NCBI GenBank assembly: GCA_045639325.1
Contig: JAZUCU010000052.1
Location: forward strand, 1 to 10,409
Origin: RGIG8244 sp045639325
Lineage (GTDB): Bacteria > Verrucomicrobiota > Lentisphaeria > Victivallales > UBA1829
Direction: 5' to 3'
Length of the DNA stretch: 10,409 nt
The position numbers and the translations under genes are program-made. Positions 5,704 to 10,409 of this stretch are shown piece by piece (positions within the stretch are counted from its first letter, which is position 1; each line of letters opens with the position of its first letter). A model generated the notes under the pieces. That model was not told the DNA's origin, did not search any database, and saw only the letters and a program-made list of their open reading frames with translations.

Positions 5704-6351
5704 TTACAGAAGATTTTCTTTTTCCAAAAACCCGATGATTTCATCGGCAAGGAGAGAACTTCCTTCCTCATTGTAATGGACCCAGTCCCGATGGAGCTCA
5801 TGGCATTTTTCTGCGGCGAAAGCACCCAGATCATTGATCCGGACGCCGCGGGGAATCAGAACCTCACGGGCAATATCATTGTATTGAGCAATTTCCGCAT
5901 TGGAACGGTACGCCCAGTTTGCCTGTTCCTCAATGACCGGTGTGGAAGTCGCGAAAACAACTTCCGCCCCGGGGAAGAGCTGCCGGATTCTTGTCAATAC
6001 CCGCCCGATCATGTAACGGTACATATCAGGGGGAGTCAAGGGATCTTTGTCAAAATGCAGCTCCTGGGAAACGTTTCCGGGAGTGAAAGTTTCGCCTTCC
6101 GCCTCGCCATCGCCGCCGGAAGGACCGGAATTGAGGTGCAGCACATCCCAAAGACCGTTATTCCAGTGGACGGTATGGATTTCCGGCAGGGCGAGTTCGC
6201 TTTTCCAGTTGCTGAGCGCCCGCAAAGTATATTGCGCGAAACGGCAGTTTTCCTCCGGGAAATACACATTCGCACGTCCCTGAAGTTTTTCCTGCACATA
6301 GGAATCGTATCCCATACGGATCGAGTCGCCGATCAACAATAGATTTTTCAT
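5704..6351 (-). CDS. SGNH/GDSL-type hydrolase (probable esterase)
   Basis: This 215-aa cytoplasmic protein (no signal peptide) has the SGNH blocks in order. Block I is LLLIGDSIRMGY with nucleophile Ser10. Block III, VHWNNGLWD, has a candidate oxyanion Asn64 or Asn65. Block V is DWVHYNEEG with Asp189 and His192. Such enzymes cleave acyl esters, often acetyl groups on sugars or other small metabolites; the substrate here is unknown. I choose ATG 6351 because GGAG lies seven bases upstream and the protein then begins directly with the block I strand. The frame stays open further upstream, but that part is antisense to the regulator's start and to the promoter region. It is the first gene of the operon with the glycyl radical enzyme and activase, so it may deacylate that enzyme's substrate or product (inference). 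Confidence 0.88.
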   Translation of the reverse strand: MKNLLLIGDSIRMGYDSYVQEKLQGRANVYFPEENCRFAQYTLRALSNWKSELALPEIHTVHWNNGLWDVLHLNSGPSGGDGEAEGETFTPGNVSQELHFDKDPLTPPDMYRYMIGRVLTRIRQLFPGAEVVFATSTPVIEEQANWAYRSNAEIAQYNDIAREVLIPRGVRINDLGAFAAEKCHELHRDWVHYNEEGSSLLADEIIGFLEKENLL

Positions 6352-6373
6352 TTTACTTCTCCGCTGATATTTT

Positions 6374-6447
6374 GCATTTTGTAAATAATATAGCATGTAA
6401 ATGGTGAAAATAAAATAGCAAAATAAATCAAAAATATGGCATTTTGT
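6374..6447. promoter_or_regulatory. Candidate AraC-regulator operators (direct repeats)
   Basis: GCATTTTGT occurs at 6374-6382 and again at 6439-6447, each preceded by an AT-rich ATAT-containing stretch, with a 65-bp period. The second copy lies about 60 bp upstream of the operon's inferred transcription start and abuts the regulator's own -35, a layout that would allow activation of the operon and autoregulation. Direct repeats in the intergenic region of a divergent AraC gene are typical operators. Binding here is inference. Confidence 0.4.
6386..6396 (-). promoter_or_regulatory. Extended -10 of the SGNH/glycyl-radical operon promoter
   Basis: On the minus strand this reads ATGCTATATTA, containing TGCTATATT, an extended -10 (TG-n-TATATT). 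No recognisable -35 sits 15-18 bp upstream (those hexamers are TTTTAT-like). This suggests the promoter needs an activator, plausibly the divergent AraC protein. The same 11-mer occurs upstream of the lipoprotein gene (8073-8083). Confidence 0.5.
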
Positions 6448-6449
6448 GA

Positions 6450-6477
6450 TTGAAAAGTTGTTTTTCCGGGATATATT
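6450..6477 (+). promoter_or_regulatory. Promoter of the AraC-family regulator
   Basis: A TTGAAA -35 (6450-6455) and TATATT -10 (6472-6477) are 16 bp apart, followed by GGAG (6489-6492) and the ATG at 6503. The leader would be about 20 bases. Confidence 0.5.
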
Positions 6478-6502
6478 GTCATAAGAATGGAGATTGTAAC
6501 TT

Positions 6503-7330
6503 ATGGATGCACAATTACAGGTAAGGTCAGATTTGATCTCGACTTTCAATGCAGCAGATTTTAAGCTGTGGCATTATGCAAAAGGATACTACCCCGTCTC
6601 CGGTTCACAGCAGACATCCAAATCGGTCAACCGGATGTTTTTTCCATTGGAAAATCCCGGAGGTGCGGCAAATTTTATTTCGGACATTCATCACAAATAT
6701 GAACTTAAGCCCGGGAAAATTTACTTTATTCCCGCCTTTCAGCCCGCATTGTTCAATCTGGATGATCAACTCTTATTTCTTTCCATTCAGGCAAGTCTGG
6801 AACTTTTTCCCGGCGTGGATCTTTTTTCGGACTGCTCCCGGATGCTGGAACTGCCCGCCCCGCCGGAGTTTGAACCTTTGATGGAAATTTATGATCGCAA
6901 CGAGTTGCAGACACATTGTCAGGATGCTCTCCGGGCAGGGAAACTGATTTATTCCATGCTTTTGCGTATGATGGAGTATTATGATCCGCAGGATTTCTGG
7001 AAGCCTCTGGCTTTGCGGAAATATGGCGCGCTTACGGATTTCCTGCAGCAGTATGGAAATGCCCTGACGACGGTTTCCGATCTGGCGGCAGAGGTGAAAT
7101 TTTCCCGTGAAAACTTTACCCGGCACTTTATGGCAGATACCGGGATTACGCCGAAACAGTTGATCGACCGTTTTGTGATCCGGCGTTGTTTGAGTATGAT
7201 TCAGCAAGGGATGTCATTCAAAGAGATTGCGCATCAAATGCGTTTCCGCGACGTCTTTGCATTTTCCCGTTATTTCAAGCGGAATATGGGAATTCCTCCC
7301 GGCGAATGGCGCACCCGCCGGAAGATTTAA
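6503..7330 (+). CDS. AraC-family transcriptional regulator
   Basis: This 275-aa protein has a typical AraC layout. The C-terminal ~100 residues (about 178-275) hold two helix-turn-helix motifs: TTVSDLAAEVKFSRENFTRHF for the first, and MSFKEIAHQMRFRDVFAFSR followed by YFKRNMGIPPGEWR for the second, the conserved F.R.FK...G..P..WR signature. The N-terminal ~175 residues are a likely cupin-type sensor (LKPGKIYFIPAFQPALF around residue 72), probably for a sugar or small organic ligand, although the ligand is unknown. A GGAG ten bases upstream supports the ATG at 6503. The gene is divergent from the SGNH/glycyl-radical operon across 151 bp with repeats and promoters for both, so it is the obvious candidate regulator. 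Its stop is only 8 bp from the convergent lipoprotein gene's stop. Confidence 0.9.
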   Translation: MDAQLQVRSDLISTFNAADFKLWHYAKGYYPVSGSQQTSKSVNRMFFPLENPGGAANFISDIHHKYELKPGKIYFIPAFQPALFNLDDQLLFLSIQASLELFPGVDLFSDCSRMLELPAPPEFEPLMEIYDRNELQTHCQDALRAGKLIYSMLLRMMEYYDPQDFWKPLALRKYGALTDFLQQYGNALTTVSDLAAEVKFSRENFTRHFMADTGITPKQLIDRFVIRRCLSMIQQGMSFKEIAHQMRFRDVFAFSRYFKRNMGIPPGEWRTRRKI

Positions 7331-7338
7331 GCAGAACC

Positions 7339-8037
7339 TTAACGTACAGGCTGCTTGAAAAGTCCGTTGTTGTAATCGCGGACAAAATCATTTACGCATT
7401 GAGTCAGCGCAAACGTTGCAGCCATTCTGTCGCAATACCACAAACGCATTTTATCTGCTACAAGGAATACCATCGGGAAATGAACGCCGGAGGTATGATA
7501 CTGCTTTGTTGCTTTGTATTCTTTGATTCGTTTGCCTTCCTTGTTGTAAACGAGCAGATTGACATCAATTTCACGTTCCTTGCTCATGACGGTTCCCAAA
7601 GTGCAGACTGACAATATAAAAATCGGCACATCCCGATACCACATGGCGGCAGAATCCCACAAATAACGGCCATCACTGATTCTGCCTTCAATGGTCAGCT
7701 GGTGTGTTTTTGTTTTGATATTGGCTCCGGCAGATTCAAAAATATCACTTACGATACCGGGGAATTTATCATCAAGAACCCGTTCATAAGTCGTTTCAGA
7801 ATAAGAATCATCGCCGAGGATCCAGCTGTCATTTCTGAAATTGTAGCCGGTATAGACCGAACTGCCGACGCGATTTTTTGTTGCCCGGGTGCTGTAAAGC
7901 TTAAAACCATCCAGATGCAATTTTGTATCGGAAGAGAATTTATTGGTTAATGTGGGTGCTTCTGCCAGATTATTGGAAACACATCCACTCAAAAGAATCA
8001 TGCACAGACATGCGGCTGCGATGAAGAAACATTTCAT
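7339..8037 (-). CDS. Predicted lipoprotein of unknown function
   Basis: The 232-aa precursor begins with a short basic/hydrophobic signal peptide ending in the lipobox LLSGC, with Cys19 as the lipidated residue, so the mature protein is anchored to a membrane facing the periplasm. I do not recognise the family. Visible features are a beta-rich body with LHLDGFKLY (40-48), a central segment (about 90-135) with the pattern of small envelope lipoproteins (FPGIVSDIFESAGANI, then a strand HQLTIEGRI), a hydrophobic stretch VPIFILSVCTLGTVM (137-151) that may be a second membrane-associated element, and a strand-turn REIDVNLLVYNKEGKRIKEY (155-174). GGAGA ten bases upstream supports the start. It is transcribed alone from a good promoter at 8074-8102 and converges with the AraC gene. 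Confidence 0.85.
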   Translation of the reverse strand: MKCFFIAAACLCMILLSGCVSNNLAEAPTLTNKFSSDTKLHLDGFKLYSTRATKNRVGSSVYTGYNFRNDSWILGDDSYSETTYERVLDDKFPGIVSDIFESAGANIKTKTHQLTIEGRISDGRYLWDSAAMWYRDVPIFILSVCTLGTVMSKEREIDVNLLVYNKEGKRIKEYKATKQYHTSGVHFPMVFLVADKMRLWYCDRMAATFALTQCVNDFVRDYNNGLFKQPVR

Positions 8038-8073
8038 AATAAATCAATCTCCTGTACTGTTAATTTTCTTTAT

Positions 8074-8102
8074 AATATAGCATTCTTTGTGCATATTTTC
8101 AA
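8074..8102 (-). promoter_or_regulatory. Promoter of the lipoprotein gene
   Basis: On the minus strand TTGAAA (-35, at 8097-8102) and TATATT (-10, at 8074-8079) are separated by exactly 17 bp, with an extended TGC before the -10. It is the best-matching sigma70-type promoter in the window and should be constitutive. Confidence 0.65.
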
Positions 8103-8156
8103 GAAAACATGACCCGGTTATGTAACAGAAAAATCCCTGAAAATACTTTTTGCAAC

Positions 8157-8184
8157 TTGCTTTTATGTGACATGCGTGTAGATT
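8157..8184 (+). promoter_or_regulatory. Weak promoter candidate for the GH78-crcB pair
   Basis: TTGCTT (8157-8162) and TAGATT (8179-8184) are 16 bp apart. The match is mediocre. It would give a leader of about 60 bases before ATG 8252. No copy of the GCATTTTGT repeat was seen here. Confidence 0.25.
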
Positions 8185-8251
8185 ATGTTTGTGCAGACAA
8201 AGCGATTTTTTCTGCTGTCATGATCAAAACGTGAGAAATAAACAGAAAAAT

Positions 8252-9826
8252 ATGAAAAAAACAGAAGCATTATTTACCCCGGTCCGAACAGCCGGAACTC
8301 CCGAAAACCGTTTTTACGATTTCGGTAAACATTATTTCGCCATTCTGGAAATCGAGGCGGAATCTGATACGGCACAGGACATTACGCTTGCCGTAGGTGA
8401 TGTGGAGGAAAACGGTCATATTCATCGGAATCCCGGCGGATCGCGGATTTATCAGGAGGAAAAAGTGCGGCTGTCCCCCGGCACAAACCGGATTGCCATG
8501 CGGATGTCTCACCCGGGATATAATCAAGGTACATTGACATTGGAGCCCGAGGCCATTCCTTTCCGTTATGCCGAAGTAAGGGATTGTACGTGCCCCGTCA
8601 AGGTCTTTCAGCACGCTTTTTACGGTACGTTCGATGATGATGCATCCGATTTTGTCAGCAGTTCAGAGAATCTCAACCGCATTTGGGAATTCTGCAAGCA
8701 TACCATGAAAGCGACTTCCGTATTCAATGTGTTTATTGATGGAAACCGGGAACGTCAGGCGTACGAAGGCGATACCTATATTAATCAGCTCAGCTGGTTT
8801 GTCTGTCAGATGGCGCCGGAAATTGCGGTGAAAACCATTGACCGTCTGTTCGCTTTCCCCACCTGGCCGACCGAGTGGTGGCTTTCCATGATCCCGATCA
8901 TTCATGATTATTTGCTTTACACCGGTGATTTTGAAAATGTCAGACGCTGGTATGAGCCGATGAAGGTGAAAACGCTTCTTGATGGCGTTTGTTCCAATGG
9001 TCTTTTGAATGTAAATGAACTTTCGTCCGACTTTAAGTGTCCGGGCTTCGGGGACGGTGTCAAACTGCGCGATCTTGTGGATTGGCCGCCGCCTGAACAG
9101 GATGGTTATGAATTGAGTGCTTCGTACAATCTGGTTCCGAATTGCTGGCAGTACATGGCATTTTGCAGAGCATCGGCACTTGCATCTCTGCTTGACAAAT
9201 CTGAAGATGCGGTGTTTTTCAGAAACGCGGCAGCGCGTTCCCGTGCTGCGATCCGGAGTACCATGTTGAAAAATGGATTGTTCGTTGATAATCCGCAGTC
9301 AGAACATACGGCATTGCACAGCTGTATATTCCCTGCCTTGTGGGGAGTGGCAGAAGAAACGGAAAAATCGGCAATTCTTGCTCTGATGAAGAGTAAGGGA
9401 ATGGCGTGCAGTGTCTTTGGTGCTCAGTTCCTTCTGGAATGTTGTTATGAGAATAAGCTGTCGGATTATGGCTTGAGTCTGATTCTTTCGGATGGAATTC
9501 GTTCATGGAACAACATGCTTGCAAAGGGTGCCACGATGACGATGGAAGCATGGGACGACTCATTCAAGCCGAATCAGGATTGGAATCATCCATGGGGAGC
9601 CGCGCCGGGCAATATCATCGTGCGTTATCTTTGCGGCATCCGGCCATTGGAGCCGGGTTTCCGGAAATTCCTTGTTGATCCGCAGCCGGGCTCTCTGACA
9701 TATTTCAAAGTCAAAACCCCTACGCCGTATGGTCCTGTTATTCTGGAAATGAAGTCACCCGGTCAATATCAACTGAGTGCTCCGCCGAACACCGAAGCAA
9801 TTTATCATCCATCCATCGGTGTATGA
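8252..9826 (+). CDS. Short GH78-type alpha-L-rhamnosidase-like protein
   Basis: This 524-aa protein should release terminal rhamnose from oligosaccharides or glycosides by an inverting mechanism. A small beta-sandwich-like N-terminal part (1-125) precedes the (alpha/alpha)6 barrel. The barrel carries the GH78 signature DGNRERQAYEGD (163-174) with putative general acid Glu167. Further on, TMTMEAWDDSFKPNQDWNHPWG is the conserved second-Glu segment, followed by GIRPLEPGFRKFLVDP and PTPYGPVILEM of the C-terminal beta-sandwich domain. Typical GH78 enzymes are 700-1000 aa with more accessory domains, so this is a compact form. There is no signal peptide, so it probably acts in the cytoplasm on imported substrate. 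The frame opens earlier at a TTG (8189), but ATG 8252 fits the start of homology better. Its ribosome site is weak. Activity on another deoxysugar or uronide cannot be excluded. Confidence 0.88.
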   Translation: MKKTEALFTPVRTAGTPENRFYDFGKHYFAILEIEAESDTAQDITLAVGDVEENGHIHRNPGGSRIYQEEKVRLSPGTNRIAMRMSHPGYNQGTLTLEPEAIPFRYAEVRDCTCPVKVFQHAFYGTFDDDASDFVSSSENLNRIWEFCKHTMKATSVFNVFIDGNRERQAYEGDTYINQLSWFVCQMAPEIAVKTIDRLFAFPTWPTEWWLSMIPIIHDYLLYTGDFENVRRWYEPMKVKTLLDGVCSNGLLNVNELSSDFKCPGFGDGVKLRDLVDWPPPEQDGYELSASYNLVPNCWQYMAFCRASALASLLDKSEDAVFFRNAAARSRAAIRSTMLKNGLFVDNPQSEHTALHSCIFPALWGVAEETEKSAILALMKSKGMACSVFGAQFLLECCYENKLSDYGLSLILSDGIRSWNNMLAKGATMTMEAWDDSFKPNQDWNHPWGAAPGNIIVRYLCGIRPLEPGFRKFLVDPQPGSLTYFKVKTPTPYGPVILEMKSPGQYQLSAPPNTEAIYHPSIGV

Positions 9827-9865
9827 CAGGATGCGAACAATCTTAATTTGAGAAAGAATGGATCA

Positions 9866-10243
9866 ATGAAAATTCTCCTGCTTATTGGAATTGCCGGTTT
9901 TATCGGGACGTTAGTACGCTATGGATGTATGCGACTGGTCAATCAGTTTCAACCAGGTTTTCCATGGGGGACGGCTGCCGTTAATATTGTAGGCGCATTT
10001 ATCGCTGGATTTTTCTTTATTTTCTGCAAGTTGAAATTTCAATCGTATGAAGAATATTTCCCCATCCTGTTTATCGGTTTCCTTGGGGCATTTACTACAT
10101 TCAGTACATTTGCCCTTGAAAGTGCAAGATTTCTGACCGAGTCCCAATACGGCAAATTTATTGCCAATGTCTTATTACAGAATATCAGTGGAATCTTTGC
10201 CGCATTGCTCGGCATCTATTTGGCAAAAATTATTTTCCGCTGA
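9866..10243 (+). CDS. crcB: CrcB/Fluc fluoride channel
   Basis: This 125-aa, four-helix membrane protein of the CrcB (Fluc) family lets fluoride leave the cytoplasm and works as an antiparallel dimer. Signatures in order are GIAGFIGTLVRY (8-19), WGTAAVNIVGAFIAG (34-48) with the conserved Asn40, and GFLGAFTTFSTF (71-82) with the Phe/Ser/Thr residues of the pore and central sodium site. Length is normal and all key residues are present. I start at ATG 9866; an in-frame TTG at 9848 would add six residues without hydrophobic or conserved content. It lies 39 bp after the rhamnosidase gene on the same strand and is probably co-transcribed. That gap is too short for, and shows no trace of, the fluoride riboswitch often found before crcB. 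A strong terminator follows. Confidence 0.93.
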   Translation: MKILLLIGIAGFIGTLVRYGCMRLVNQFQPGFPWGTAAVNIVGAFIAGFFFIFCKLKFQSYEEYFPILFIGFLGAFTTFSTFALESARFLTESQYGKFIANVLLQNISGIFAALLGIYLAKIIFR

Positions 10244-10270
10244 TTCTCAACTTAACCTTTTTTTTGAAAA

Positions 10271-10308
10271 AAAAACGGAATTTTGATTGAGGTCAAAATT
10301 CCGTTTTT
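10271..10308. terminator. Bidirectional rho-independent terminator
   Basis: A perfect 16-bp inverted repeat, AAAAACGGAATTTTGA (10271-10286) and TCAAAATTCCGTTTTT (10293-10308), encloses a 6-base loop, with T-runs on both strands (extra T/A tracts at 10257-10275). It ends the GH78-crcB transcript and, on the minus strand, the gene entering from the right edge. Confidence 0.88.
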
Positions 10309-10327
10309 CGTCATGGGATCAATGTGA

Positions 10328-10409
10328 TCACAGATCGGGAGTCGGGTCCGGATCGATTCCGCTTACACCTTCATCCAAGCCCTGCACAACCAAAATGGAT
10401 TCCACTTCT
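10328..10409 (-). CDS. C-terminal end of an unrecognised protein, 5' end outside window
   Basis: On the minus strand the frame open from the right edge reads EVESILVVQGLDEG, then VSGIDPDPTPDL and TGA (10328-10330), about 26 residues. The acidic, Pro/Asp-rich tail looks like a genuine protein end. The stop is followed 20 bases later by the bidirectional terminator, and the other two minus-strand frames are poorer. Too little is visible to name a family. Confidence 0.55.
   Translation of the reverse strand, partial: EVESILVVQGLDEGVSGIDPDPTPDL

Noticed and set aside
6352..6549. N-terminal extension of the SGNH hydrolase to a 281-aa frame starting at 6549
   Set aside because: The extra 66 residues overlap the regulator's start and the AT-rich promoter region, have no SGNH likeness, and a good ribosome site precedes ATG 6351.
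8189..8251. Longer start (TTG 8189) for the GH78 protein
   Set aside because: The extra 21 residues are Cys/Asn-rich without family likeness, TTG is a poor start and the probable promoter -10 lies only a few bases upstream.
9827..9865. Fluoride riboswitch before crcB
   Set aside because: The gap is only 39 bases and lacks the conserved pseudoknot elements; upstream sequence is coding.

Overview
The window looks like a chromosomal segment of an anaerobic, probably Gram-negative bacterium. An oxygen-sensitive glycyl radical enzyme with its radical-SAM activase sits beside an AraC-type regulator, a GDSL esterase and a cytoplasmic family-78 rhamnosidase. This mix resembles carbohydrate-degrading gut Lentisphaerota (Victivallis relatives). 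That placement is a style-based inference and no marker gene here proves it.

Left flank (1-2017): the 3' end of an unrecognised gene is followed by about 850 bases without an intact gene. That stretch is AT-rich and holds candidate terminators, a short ORF and several repeats. Next come two relics of a type I restriction-modification island: the last ~70 codons of an AlbA_2/COG2865-type ATP-binding protein gene, and an hsdR gene with nearly all of its interior deleted, so that ~39 N-terminal codons are joined out of frame to ~115 C-terminal codons. Near-identical direct repeats lie between the relics, and a partial inverted copy lies at the hsdR deletion junction.

Centre (2036-6351, minus strand): a three-gene operon encodes an SGNH/GDSL hydrolase, a small (682 aa) glycyl radical enzyme and its activating enzyme. 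A separately promoted, apparently leaderless gene for an HEIGH-type polytopic membrane metalloprotease-like protein follows. The glycyl radical enzyme has the Cys-x-Glu active-site motif of eliminating enzymes (GCYEP) and a variant radical loop (RVCGW). Its substrate cannot be read from sequence.

A 151-bp divergent region separates this operon from an AraC-family regulator on the plus strand (6503-7330). It holds paired 9-bp direct repeats and an operon promoter with no good -35, which fits activation by the AraC protein.

Right part: a convergent lipoprotein gene of unknown function (minus strand) is followed by a plus-strand pair, a short GH78 alpha-L-rhamnosidase-like gene and crcB (fluoride channel). 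The pair ends at a perfect 16-bp hairpin terminator that probably also serves a minus-strand gene entering from the right edge. A plausible theme is intracellular processing of rhamnose-containing, possibly esterified, glycosides, with radical chemistry on a product, but the link between the two gene clusters rests only on proximity.
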